Positions 50,977 to 59,877 of a stretch of 64,000 nucleotides of DNA are shown piece by piece. Both the position numbers and the translations under genes were made by a program. Below the pieces are notes generated by a model. That model worked only from the letters and a program-made list of their open reading frames with translations, was not told the origin of the DNA and made no database searches. The stretch comes from Sphingobacterium sp. LZ7M1 (GTDB taxonomy: Bacteria > Bacteroidota > Bacteroidia > Sphingobacteriales > Sphingobacteriaceae), in contig NZ_CP101134.1 in the NCBI RefSeq assembly GCF_024296865.1, forward strand, positions 744,001 through 808,000, in the 5' to 3' direction. Numbering within the stretch: the stretch's first letter is position 1; the number at the start of each line of letters is the position of its first letter.

Positions 50977-51588
50977 TTATTTTTGAGCCCCGTAAAGTAC
51001 AGGATTTAAGTTCGGGTCGTTGTACATCTTCATTTGCTTGTACACCTTCATGAATTTTTTTCCAGCTTCAATGTCTGCAAGCAATTCATCAATACTCTGG
51101 GAAAGATCCTTGCGTTGCTCCAACAGCACAGTTAACTTTTGCTGACAAGCATCTTGATGTGCCTTAGAAACATCGGTACGTAAGGTTTCCTGTTCCATAT
51201 GGTAGATCTTCAGTGCTAAGATCGATAATCTGTCAATTGCCCATGCTGGACTTTCCGAATTGATCTTCGCATCAGCTAGAGCAACCACATCCGCAAATTT
51301 CTGAAGATAATAACTGTCGATAAATTCAACGGTATCCGTGCGCTCCTGATTTTGCCTGTCGATTCTTCTCTTCCAATACAGACCTTCACGCGGATCAATA
51401 TTAGGATTACGGATTACATCCTCCATATGCCATTGCGCCGTATCAATCCAACATTTCAAATACAATAAATGCTCTAAAGTCTCGCGACCATAGGGATTCT
51501 CGATCGGCTGATCAATCTTATCATAAACATGGTAATCTTCAATTACCTTCTGAAAAATTTTGTTTGCTGCTGAAGATATCATGTACAA
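50977..51588 (-). CDS. DUF4254 protein
   Basis: A mostly helical 203-residue protein of unknown function. The family block is LLYLKCWIDTAQWHMEDVIR, GLYWKRRIDRQNQERTDTVEFID and SPAWAIDRLSILALKIYHME, then KFMKVYKQMKMYND near the end. No catalytic motif is evident. The family is frequently encoded directly before a GT9 gene in Bacteroidota, as here (9 nt apart), so a role in LPS or capsule assembly is likely, possibly as a helper of the GT9 enzyme. The 51594-51965 repeat spacer follows upstream of it. Confidence 0.88.
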   Translation of the reverse strand: MYMISSAANKIFQKVIEDYHVYDKIDQPIENPYGRETLEHLLYLKCWIDTAQWHMEDVIRNPNIDPREGLYWKRRIDRQNQERTDTVEFIDSYYLQKFADVVALADAKINSESPAWAIDRLSILALKIYHMEQETLRTDVSKAHQDACQQKLTVLLEQRKDLSQSIDELLADIEAGKKFMKVYKQMKMYNDPNLNPVLYGAQK

Positions 51589-51593
51589 ATATA

Positions 51594-51782
51594 GTAGTTA
51601 GTATTTAGTATTTAGTATTTAGAACCGGTTTATCGACCTTTAATTTGTAGTAGTTAGTAATTAGTATTTAGTATTTAGAACTGGTATAACGGCCTTTAAT
51701 TTGTAGTATTTAGTAATTAGTATGTAGTATTTAGAACTGGTATAACGGACTTTAATTCGAAGTATTTAGTAATTAGTATTTT
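51594..51782. repeat. Three and a half tandem copies of a 53-56 bp AT-rich repeat
   Basis: Units start at about 51594, 51650 and 51703, with a partial fourth at 51758-51782. Each contains TTTAGAACTGGTATAACGG (first copy with ACCGG and differences), CTTTAATTTGTAG, and runs of the heptamer AGTATTT. Copies differ in the number of AGTATTT repeats and a few bases. They lie in the 377-bp gap between DUF4254 and nuoN, which has no gene. Confidence 0.8.
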
Positions 51783-51915
51783 GTGGACCCCCTAAATAGG
51801 ATTGACCGTTTTTATACTTATCACATTTTCATCAAATGTCTATTATTTGAGCCGAAAAGCTAATATAATAGGAAAGGAAATTTCCCTTTTTGAAAAAAAC
51901 AACTTCAGCATTTCA

Positions 51916-51965
51916 AGACCATTAAGGTCTAAATACTAAATACTTTATACTAAATACTAAATACT
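51916..51965. repeat. Inverted AAATACT run with a small hairpin before nuoN
   Basis: A 5-bp stem (AGACC 51916-51920, GGTCT 51926-51930) is followed by four copies of the AAATACT heptamer or a close variant, up to 51965. This is the reverse complement of the AGTATTT runs at 51594-51782, so the two ends of the gap could pair. It ends directly beside the nuoN stop. Confidence 0.7.
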
Positions 51966-53453
51966 CTATCTCAAGATTACCCCCGGGAACAGCCCAAATA
52001 TCACTACAAGGATGGTCAAAACAACCCCAATAACCAACATAACGGAGATGTTGTTGTCTTTAGCTGTGATTACTTCCTCTTTATTGGTTTTAAGGAAGGA
52101 ATACAAAGGGATTTTGAAGTAATAAAACAGGGAGATTACGGAAGTCAGGGCGCCGATAATCAAGAGCCACAAGAAGATAAGGTCACCCCCAGATTGGTAG
52201 ATTTCAAAAATACTGGTGAAGACCAATAGTTTTCCAACAAAGCCTGCCGTTGGAGGTATTCCGATCAACGATATACCTACTATGGAGAAACAGGTAAATA
52301 TTAATGGTAGTTTCTTTCCTTGACCGATATAAGCCTGTAGATTGCTGCTGCCCAGCTTCTGTTCCAGGACGTCGATGAATGCAAAACTTGCCAAATTCAT
52401 CAGCACATATATGAAAATATAGAAGAAAAGAATATCCTGTTGGCCATTTACATAGCCGATAATGGCCATCAAAAGGAAACCGGTATGCCCGATGGAGGAA
52501 TAAGCCATCAACCGTTTCATATCGGTCTGCCTTAAGGCGATCAAGTTACCAAAGAGCATCGTGATGATTGCCACAATGGAAACAAACATAAAGGTCAGTT
52601 CACTAAAATAAAATGGGGTACTGATCCAGGCCGCTGCCAATCTGCTCATCAAGACAATGGCTGCGATCTTGGGTACTGTAGACAGAAATGCCGTTACTGG
52701 GGTAGGAGCGCCCTCATAAACATCCGGTGCCCATAAGTGAAAAGGAACAAAACTCAATTTGAAACCAATCCCTGTAAATACAAAGAGGATGGCAATGCTA
52801 CTCATCACCTCAGGCGCAGCAATCAAACCTTGAATATGCCTAGGACTGGCAAAATTCAAATCCCCTGTAAAGCCATAAATCAATGAAAGCCCATATAACA
52901 TCACTGCAGAACAAGCCGATCCAAATAAAGCATATTTCATTGCAGCCTCAGATTGTTTCTTGTTTTCCGAGAAATATCCAACCATGATATAGGAACTGAT
53001 GGATACCATCTCAATGGCAATAAAAGCCATCAACCAATGGGTCGTCATGGAAAACAGGTTCATGCCTATCCCTGCCGCCAAAAGAATGCTGTAGATATCG
53101 CCCTTTCTTTTTTTGAATTCCTTATGTGCAAAATGCTGTTGCAGGAAAACTGCTGAGACCAATAAACCTAAAGCAATAAATGTCCTGGCATAAAAAGAAG
53201 TCTTATCGAGGGTCAACATACCATAGAACCCAAAATTCGCATAATCATATTGGGTCAAAAGAATGGCAAAAGAAGAAATGATCGTTAAGATGCTGATAAA
53301 AAACGAAGACTGCTTCCAGTATTTATCAAATACTAGCGTACAGGCTATACTGAGCAGAAATCCAATGGACATACTCAGTTCTACTTTGAACAAAGGTATC
53401 GATCGAATGATCTGATCTATATGGTCTGAAACCTGCAATGCAAACTCGTTCAT
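51966..53453 (-). CDS. nuoN: NADH-quinone oxidoreductase subunit N
   Basis: A proton-pumping antiporter-like subunit of complex I in the inner membrane. The 495 residues have about 14 hydrophobic helices. Family signs are the TM5 Glu in WLMAFIAIEMVSISSYIMVG, and SFVPFHLWAPDVYEGAPTPVTAFLSTVPKIAA with the lysine at the centre of the proton path. QTDMKRLMAYSSIGHTGFLL has a further charged residue, and a discontinuous helix is in GIPPTAGFVGKLLVF. It is the last gene of nuoHIJKLMN, 11 nt after nuoM. Confidence 0.95.
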   Translation of the reverse strand: MNEFALQVSDHIDQIIRSIPLFKVELSMSIGFLLSIACTLVFDKYWKQSSFFISILTIISSFAILLTQYDYANFGFYGMLTLDKTSFYARTFIALGLLVSAVFLQQHFAHKEFKKRKGDIYSILLAAGIGMNLFSMTTHWLMAFIAIEMVSISSYIMVGYFSENKKQSEAAMKYALFGSACSAVMLYGLSLIYGFTGDLNFASPRHIQGLIAAPEVMSSIAILFVFTGIGFKLSFVPFHLWAPDVYEGAPTPVTAFLSTVPKIAAIVLMSRLAAAWISTPFYFSELTFMFVSIVAIITMLFGNLIALRQTDMKRLMAYSSIGHTGFLLMAIIGYVNGQQDILFFYIFIYVLMNLASFAFIDVLEQKLGSSNLQAYIGQGKKLPLIFTCFSIVGISLIGIPPTAGFVGKLLVFTSIFEIYQSGGDLIFLWLLIIGALTSVISLFYYFKIPLYSFLKTNKEEVITAKDNNISVMLVIGVVLTILVVIFGLFPGVILR

Positions 53454-53464
53454 CTATCTTAACC

Positions 53465-55069
53465 CTACAAATAAGCTGTTACCAAATCCAATAAACTCAA
53501 TACAGAGTTGTTCAATACTCCAAATACTAGGGAAGGCATGACTCCCAAGATTAAAGCCAATGCCAAGGTTGGGAATAGAATGATCTGCTCCCTGTTGTTT
53601 AAATCTTTTAATTCTGCTGCCCATTCTTCACCGCCTTTCAAACGGGTCTGTCCGAAAAACATGCGCTGCAAGGTCCATAAAAAATAGACCGCACCCATGA
53701 GGATACCTAAGGACCCAAATATCGCCATCCAACGTGGAATACCTGTTTGCATGCTTTCCGCGTTGAATGTTCCGATGATCACAAAAGCCTCTCCAATAAA
53801 TGCGGAAAACCCGGGAAGGCCTAATGAAGCAAAGAAAGCAATGGCAACATAGGCCGTATATTTTGGCATGATGCTCGCCAATCCTCTAAAATTATAGATA
53901 TATCGATCGTGAACCCGGTCATATAGAACACCAACCAAAAAGAATAATGCTGCTGACAAGAAACCGTGGCTCAACATCTGGAACATTGCCCCTGAAACAC
54001 CTTCTGCTGTCAAGGATGAAATACCCAATAGGACAAAACCCATGTGGGATACTGAAGAATAAGCAATCAATCGCTTTAGATCGGTTTGAGCCAAAGCATT
54101 CAATGCACCATAAATAATGGATACCACAGCTATCAACCCTAACCACCAGTTCGCATCGGCCATCGCATCAGGGAAGATTCCCATACAGATACGGATGATC
54201 CCATAGCCACCAATCTTTAGTAGGATACCCGCTAGAATAATAGAAACAGGGGTAGGGGCCTCTACGTGCGCATCTGGTAGCCAGGTATGTAATGGAACAA
54301 TTGGAATCTTGATCGCAAATGCAATGAAAAGTACGATAAACCCTATCATTCTGGCCGGAATACCTAATATCTCATTGGCATTTCCTAAAAAGTCAAAGAA
54401 TGAGCCTGGAATATAATTCTCTGGGTTCATCATATACAACATATTGAAAGTATGTGCTCCAGTTTGTGGATTTTGAACTGAAAAATAAAGTCCAACAATC
54501 ACCAAAAGCATAAATACCGACCCAAATAGGGTGTATATAAAGAATTTAATAGCAGCATATTCCCTTCGCGCTCCTCCCCAAATACCGATCAAAAAGTATA
54601 AGGGTAGCAACATGACTTCATAAAATACATAGAACAGGAAGAAATCCAAAGCACAGAATATGCCCATTACTGCTGTATTCAATAGCATTAACAGCGCAAA
54701 ATAACCCTTTTTACTCTTTTCCATATTCCAAGAGGCTCCTACCGCCATTAACATGACAAAGGCACTCAAAAGCAATAATGGTAAGGAGAAGCCATCGACT
54801 CCAAGAAAATAATCGATCTCTAATTTACCTATGGAGCCCAGGTCCAACCTGATCCAAGGAAGCTGCTCCACATATTGATAGGAAGCAACATCATTAAATC
54901 CACCTGTCGAACCTTGAAAGTTAGCATATAAATATCCTGCCAATCCAAATTGGATCAATGTAACCACTAAGGATAGATATTTGTAGCTCTGTCCCATACG
55001 GTTTGGAAGTAACAGAATGCCTACAACAGCAATCAAAGGCAGAAATATAAGTAAGGATAATGCACCCAT
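53465..55069 (-). CDS. nuoM: NADH-quinone oxidoreductase subunit M
   Basis: A second antiporter-like proton pump subunit of 534 residues. DFFLFYVFYEVMLLPLYFLIGIWGG gives the conserved TM5 Glu, and KIPIVPLHTWLPDAHVEAPTPVSIILAGILLKIGGYGIIR the central Lys and His. LAQTDLKRLIAYSSVSHMGFVLLG and the discontinuous-helix segment LPGFSAFIGEAFV complete the signature. It lies one base after nuoL. Confidence 0.96.
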   Translation of the reverse strand: MGALSLLIFLPLIAVVGILLLPNRMGQSYKYLSLVVTLIQFGLAGYLYANFQGSTGGFNDVASYQYVEQLPWIRLDLGSIGKLEIDYFLGVDGFSLPLLLLSAFVMLMAVGASWNMEKSKKGYFALLMLLNTAVMGIFCALDFFLFYVFYEVMLLPLYFLIGIWGGARREYAAIKFFIYTLFGSVFMLLVIVGLYFSVQNPQTGAHTFNMLYMMNPENYIPGSFFDFLGNANEILGIPARMIGFIVLFIAFAIKIPIVPLHTWLPDAHVEAPTPVSIILAGILLKIGGYGIIRICMGIFPDAMADANWWLGLIAVVSIIYGALNALAQTDLKRLIAYSSVSHMGFVLLGISSLTAEGVSGAMFQMLSHGFLSAALFFLVGVLYDRVHDRYIYNFRGLASIMPKYTAYVAIAFFASLGLPGFSAFIGEAFVIIGTFNAESMQTGIPRWMAIFGSLGILMGAVYFLWTLQRMFFGQTRLKGGEEWAAELKDLNNREQIILFPTLALALILGVMPSLVFGVLNNSVLSLLDLVTAYL

Positions 55070-55070
55070 C

Positions 55071-57074
55071 TTATTTTATTATCAAATAAATTATTCCAAT
55101 TAATAATACCGTAAAAGCAAAACCCAAATAGTTTTGAAGCCTCCCGTTTTGCACCCATCTCAATAGATGGCCAATATAATAGGTCGTTCCCCCAATGCTA
55201 TTCACCAGACCATCGACCAGATATTTGTCTAACCAGGCACTGAAATTTGCCAATCCTCTTGTAACTGTGGCAAGGCTATTCACCAAACCATCCACAATAT
55301 ACTTATCAAACCAATATAATCCGTTGCTCAAACGCAAGGTGCTGTTTACAAAAAGCTTTTGGTAAACCTCATTGAGATAGCCTTGGTTTAAGGAGAATGC
55401 AATCCAAGGATTGCCTGCTTGCAAAGGATATTTATTCTTTACATACCAATTCCAACCTATTGCCCAAGAAATTGCAGAACCAAGGGTCAGGACAATGGGT
55501 AATATCAAATGCAAGGAATGTATTTCAGTAAATGGATATTGCACATTAAACCCGCCTAAAATAAAGGAATGGTGATAGGCGAGCGGATTCCATGAAAAAA
55601 CCACAAACAAGGAACAGATTCCTAAAAAGATCATCGGTCCGAGCATGCTATTGCTGGCTTCATGAATGTGAATATGCTCAAGTTTGATCCTGAATTCGCC
55701 AAAGAAGACCTTAAAGATCAATCTTCCTATATAAAAAGCCGTTAAGATACTGACCAAGGTCAAACTTATGGGTATCAATAAATATAAAGCGCCATGATGT
55801 ATTGCCCATTCATAGGTGGAGATCAGGATGGCATCCTTAGATAAAAATCCAGATGTCAATGGAAAGCCTGCCAATGCCAACGAGGCTATGCTCATCAGGA
55901 TAAATGTTTTCGGCATCCATTTCCTCAATCCGCCCATGTTATTTATGTCCTGAGGGTCAATATCAAGATTGTTCTTTTCTTTTAGATGCGCCATTTCATG
56001 GATTACGGCTCCAGCGGAAAGGAATAGTAAACATTTGAAAAAGGCATGGGTCGCTAAATGGAACATGGCTGCATCCCATGCGCCAACTCCAACCGCCACC
56101 ACCATAAAACCTAATTGAGATATCGTGGAGAATGCCAAAATCCTCTTGATATCGCGCTGGCCTAGGGCAAAGATAGCGGCAAGAAATGCCGTAATAGAGC
56201 CAATAATGGCGATAAACAGTAAGGCTGTTTCATTGAATAATGGAAATACGGTACAGATCAGGAATACCCCAGCAGCTACCATGGTCGCAGCATGGATCAG
56301 CGAAGATACTGCTGTTGGTCCTTCCATCGCATCCGGCAGCCATACATGCAAAGGGAATTGTGCAGATTTAGCCATCGCCCCTACAAAGAAACAGATCCCT
56401 GTAAAGGTCATCCAGCCTTCCGAAGCTTGTGCCGTTTCATAGAATAGCCCTTCTTTTCCAAAAAGCTCTACCAAGTTCAGGCTTCCATACATACTATAAA
56501 CGGATGCTATCCCTAATAAAAAGCCCAAATCTCCAATCCGGTTGATGATAAACGCCTTTTTGTTGGCTTGAACCGCGGACTCCTTGGTAAACCAAAATCC
56601 AATCAAGAGATAGGACGCAAATCCAACCAGCTCCCAGAAGATATACATCATAAACAGGTTGTTGGAAATGCTCAGGCCTAACATCGCAAAGCAGAAAAGG
56701 CTTAGGTACATCCAATACCGATGGATTCCCGGATCGCCTTTCATATAGGCTCTCGAATAGATATGAACAGGTAATGCAATCACACAAACGATCAATTGCA
56801 TCAAAACACTGAGGTTATTTAGCAATACCCCAATTTGGAAGCTGTTTTTACCGATGGTAAACCAAGCGTAATTAGCGGCTATAGGTTCGCTATTCCAGAC
56901 TTCAGAAAACACGAACATTAAGCTCAAAAGGGTACTTAATATGATAGCGACCAAAGAGTTGTTGCCAGATTGGTCTCTTTTGCCAAGTATTGCTTGGATC
57001 AAGAATGCAACAAAGGGGAGAAGTACAACCAGTATACTTCCTAAGACAGGTGATATGTTCAGTAAATCGCCCAT
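55071..57074 (-). CDS. nuoL: NADH-quinone oxidoreductase subunit L
   Basis: The distal antiporter-like subunit, 667 residues, somewhat longer than the roughly 610 of E. coli. MYIFWELVGFASYLLIGFW has the TM5 Glu. KSAQFPLHVWLPDAMEGPTAVSSLIHAATMVAAGVFLI has the central Lys and His motif. RDIKRILAFSTISQLGFMV follows, and the C-terminal region includes the long lateral helix region before the last membrane helix. The extra length is between the last helices, with repeated amphipathic KYIVDGLV / KYLVDGLVNS segments. Its start overlaps the nuoK stop by one base. Confidence 0.96.
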   Translation of the reverse strand: MGDLLNISPVLGSILVVLLPFVAFLIQAILGKRDQSGNNSLVAIILSTLLSLMFVFSEVWNSEPIAANYAWFTIGKNSFQIGVLLNNLSVLMQLIVCVIALPVHIYSRAYMKGDPGIHRYWMYLSLFCFAMLGLSISNNLFMMYIFWELVGFASYLLIGFWFTKESAVQANKKAFIINRIGDLGFLLGIASVYSMYGSLNLVELFGKEGLFYETAQASEGWMTFTGICFFVGAMAKSAQFPLHVWLPDAMEGPTAVSSLIHAATMVAAGVFLICTVFPLFNETALLFIAIIGSITAFLAAIFALGQRDIKRILAFSTISQLGFMVVAVGVGAWDAAMFHLATHAFFKCLLFLSAGAVIHEMAHLKEKNNLDIDPQDINNMGGLRKWMPKTFILMSIASLALAGFPLTSGFLSKDAILISTYEWAIHHGALYLLIPISLTLVSILTAFYIGRLIFKVFFGEFRIKLEHIHIHEASNSMLGPMIFLGICSLFVVFSWNPLAYHHSFILGGFNVQYPFTEIHSLHLILPIVLTLGSAISWAIGWNWYVKNKYPLQAGNPWIAFSLNQGYLNEVYQKLFVNSTLRLSNGLYWFDKYIVDGLVNSLATVTRGLANFSAWLDKYLVDGLVNSIGGTTYYIGHLLRWVQNGRLQNYLGFAFTVLLIGIIYLIIK

Positions 57075-57379
57075 CAGTCTCTTAAATCAGTTATGTTATC
57101 AGGGTTAATGCTCTTATAATTCCTATACAGGTTTAAGATAATGGCTAGTCCAACCGCCACCGCTGCTGCGGCCAGTACAATAGCAAACAGCGCAAAGATC
57201 TGTCCGCCATAGTTCACCTTATCATATCGGCCAAATGCCACCAGATTTAAGATGGCGGCGTTTATGATAAATTCAATCCCAACAAGGATCATGATGGCAT
57301 TTCTCTTTGCGACAACGGCATAAAGACCTATGCAGAAAAGGCAGGCAGATACGACCAAAAAATGGGTTAATGTAATCAT
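57074..57379 (-). CDS. nuoK: NADH-quinone oxidoreductase subunit K
   Basis: A 101-residue, three-helix subunit at the core of the membrane arm. The proton-path glutamates are in IGLYAVVAKRNAIMILVGIEFIINAAILN and the third helix AIVLAAAAVAVGLAIILNLY. Size and motifs are standard. It overlaps nuoJ by 4 nt and nuoL by 1 nt. Confidence 0.97.
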   Translation of the reverse strand: MITLTHFLVVSACLFCIGLYAVVAKRNAIMILVGIEFIINAAILNLVAFGRYDKVNYGGQIFALFAIVLAAAAVAVGLAIILNLYRNYKSINPDNITDLRD

Positions 57380-57918
57380 TTCGTATCCTCCTTTCTGGAA
57401 AGGTGTGCTGCACCGATCAAGGCTGCCAATAAGAATATGGAAATGACCTCAAATGGTAAAAGATATTGGGTCATAAATTTTAATCCCAATTGATTGATAT
57501 TATTGTCGGTGGATTTGATAACATTCCCACTTCTAATGTTTTCGGTTATCCATTTCGGTGTGTTTTCTTGCCATTCTATGATCCCATAGATCATTACAGC
57601 AAGAAATCCAAGGCTTAACAGCAGGGTTTGCCAGTTCGGAAGGGAAAGGAATTTACTGGAGGTATTCTGTAAATCAGCCAATAGCTCTTTATTGGAAAGC
57701 ATAAAGGCAAAGATCATCAGGATCAGGACACCACCTACATAGACCATGATTTGGGTAATGGCTACAAAGTCTGCCAATGCGAAAATAAATAATCCTGCCA
57801 TCCCGAATAGCACTACAAAGAACAGGAACAATGCTCGTGCAGTATTTTTTAAACTGACTACCAACAAGGCTGAACCAATGGTCAATGCGGCAAATGCATA
57901 AAATATGGCTAACTCCAT
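57376..57918 (-). CDS. nuoJ: NADH-quinone oxidoreductase subunit J
   Basis: A 180-residue, five-helix subunit. Typical sequence is YAFAALTIGSALLVVSLKNTARALFLFFVVLFGMAGLFIFALADFVAITQIMVYVGGVLILMIFAFML, in which the Tyr of the third helix takes part in the pi-bulge switch. The C-terminal helix FEVISIFLLAALIGAAHL closes it. It overlaps nuoI by one base and nuoK by four. Confidence 0.96.
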   Translation of the reverse strand: MELAIFYAFAALTIGSALLVVSLKNTARALFLFFVVLFGMAGLFIFALADFVAITQIMVYVGGVLILMIFAFMLSNKELLADLQNTSSKFLSLPNWQTLLLSLGFLAVMIYGIIEWQENTPKWITENIRSGNVIKSTDNNINQLGLKFMTQYLLPFEVISIFLLAALIGAAHLSRKEDTK

Positions 57919-58481
57919 TATTTATTCTTCGCTGCCTCCTTCTCAGCTTGAAACTTGGTCCATTCCTCTTTACGTTTCTTGATTTCCTCATCCGTCATGT
58001 CCGCAAAGGAATAAGTCAAATCCGCAAGATTGGTCGTTACTCGATCGTAATTATCGGTCATGGTAATACATTCCGTCGGGCAGACTACCGTACAGAGTCC
58101 ACAGTACATGCATTTTGCCATGTCAATATCAAACTCGGCAGCATAAAGCCTCTTTACAGAACCATCAGAGGTTTTCCCTATGGCTTCAGGTGATTTAATG
58201 GCTTCAATCGTAATGCAATCTACTGGGCATGCTTTTGCGCAAAGATCGCAGACGATACAATCGTCAATCACTACATCCAATTGGTACCTGGCTACTTCAG
58301 GAATAGGCATTTTTACCTTTGGATATTGAACGGTCGTTACACCGGACTGCTCTTCAAAGTAATTATCCTGTTTGATATCTAGGGAACGACGTGATTTCCG
58401 GGCACTGAACAGGTGTCTCACCGTTAGGGTAAGTCCTTTGATTGCTGTTGCCAGCCCTTGTATGGTCGTTTTTAAGATCAA
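57918..58481 (-). CDS. nuoI: NADH-quinone oxidoreductase subunit I
   Basis: The ferredoxin-like subunit that links the peripheral arm to the membrane arm and carries clusters N6a and N6b. The 187 residues have two 4Fe-4S motifs: CIVCDLCAKACPVDC (Cys75, 78, 81, 85) and CMYCGLCTVVCPTEC. All eight cluster cysteines are present. It is the only peripheral-arm subunit in this cluster, and its ATG is on the base after the nuoH stop. Confidence 0.97.
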   Translation of the reverse strand: MILKTTIQGLATAIKGLTLTVRHLFSARKSRRSLDIKQDNYFEEQSGVTTVQYPKVKMPIPEVARYQLDVVIDDCIVCDLCAKACPVDCITIEAIKSPEAIGKTSDGSVKRLYAAEFDIDMAKCMYCGLCTVVCPTECITMTDNYDRVTTNLADLTYSFADMTDEEIKKRKEEWTKFQAEKEAAKNK

Positions 58482-59555
58482 CTATAGCATGATTAATATT
58501 CTCCAAAGCCCTGAAATGGCCATGCATACAAAAGCTAGGGGAATAAGGATTTTCCAACATAAAGTCATCAACTGGTCAGCACGGAAACGAGGTAAGGTCC
58601 AACGGATCCAAATCTGAACAGCCACAATAAATAGCGATTTGGCTAATGTCCAAAACACACCCCAAACTGGGCCTGTAGTCCAATCAGCCAATCTGGCCGC
58701 ACCAATATTCGGTAGGGGACTGTTCCAGCCTCCTAAGAATATCACAACACCCAACATGGCTACCAAAAACATCATGGCGTATTCCGCCAAGAATAAAAAA
58801 GCAAACCTGATACCACCGTATTCGGTATGGAATCCACCAATCAACTCACTCTCAGCTTCGGGAATATCAAATGGCGCCCGGTTACATTCTGCCAAGGATG
58901 CGATAAAGAATATGGCATAACTGACTATGAGATGGGGAGCCTGAAAAATATTCCAGGACAAGATTCCACCAATATCATTCACCTTCCAAAATCCAAGAAA
59001 ATAAAGGTCTTGATCTGCCCAGACTCCTTGATTAAGTGCGATTTCATTTAAATTTAAGGTCTGCGTAATCATCACCGCAGAGATTAAGGAAAGACCAACC
59101 GGTAATTCGTGCGAAATCATCTGCGCAATCGCTCGGATAGAACCTAATAAAGAGTATTTGTTATTAGATCCCCAACCAGCCATCAAGATGCCAATGGCAT
59201 CAATGGATACGACAGCCATAATAAAGAATAAACCTGTATGGGTATTGGATGGTAATAAGTCAGGTCCCCAAGGGACAACACTATAACCAATGAAAACCGC
59301 AACAAAAATAATGATCGGTGCTACAGCAAACAAAATCTTATCAGAGGCACTTGGGGAGATAAATTCCTTTTGAAGTAATTTTAGGATATCTGCAATGGTC
59401 TGCAATAAACCAAATTTGCCCGTTTCCATCGGACCTAATCGATCCTGAACAAATCCTGCAATCTTACGCTCCGTATAAACTGCAAAAAGCGTAAATAAAG
59501 CAATAAACAAAAATATTGCAACAGGTGTTAGGATATTCAAGATTAAGCTGTCCAA
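58482..59555 (-). CDS. nuoH: NADH-quinone oxidoreductase subunit H
   Basis: The membrane subunit beside the quinone tunnel, 357 residues, eight helices. LFTLFAVYTERKIAGFVQDRLGPMETGKFGLLQTIADILKLLQKE is the conserved N-terminal block. The first and third cytoplasmic loops have the acidic residues ASLAECNRAPFDIPEAESELIGGFHTEYGGIRF, including the conserved Glu cluster. It opens the nuoHIJKLMN operon. The 313-bp upstream gap (59556-59868) holds no coding sequence, and a TATGTTTG box near 59590 could be its promoter. Confidence 0.96.
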   Translation of the reverse strand: MDSLILNILTPVAIFLFIALFTLFAVYTERKIAGFVQDRLGPMETGKFGLLQTIADILKLLQKEFISPSASDKILFAVAPIIIFVAVFIGYSVVPWGPDLLPSNTHTGLFFIMAVVSIDAIGILMAGWGSNNKYSLLGSIRAIAQMISHELPVGLSLISAVMITQTLNLNEIALNQGVWADQDLYFLGFWKVNDIGGILSWNIFQAPHLIVSYAIFFIASLAECNRAPFDIPEAESELIGGFHTEYGGIRFAFLFLAEYAMMFLVAMLGVVIFLGGWNSPLPNIGAARLADWTTGPVWGVFWTLAKSLFIVAVQIWIRWTLPRFRADQLMTLCWKILIPLAFVCMAISGLWRILIML

Positions 59556-59877
59556 TCTTCTTTTTAGATTAATTCTTAATTAGCTACAAACATAAGGAAA
59601 TAGGAGCAAATAAGCCATAACTAAAATCATTTAGAACAGCGATTTGCCTTATTTTGTAAGCTATTTTTTAAAGTTTTGACAATATTAAAAATCTTGCATG
59701 GTATTTGCCTTATGCTTTTGGAATTTGTTGTGGTACTAAATCTGTTTCCCTGATCTATCCATTTTATAAAATGGCCAAAAAACAGAATATGATATGGAAA
59801 ACAGGTAATTTTAAAAAATATTTTAAACCTTTTGACAAATTTTGCGTATTTATATTAGAGTTTAAACAATGATATCT

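Noticed and set aside
51594..51782. CRISPR-like repeat array
   Set aside because: Units contain no constant repeat with distinct unique spacers; the variable part is itself made of the same heptamers, and no cas genes are present.
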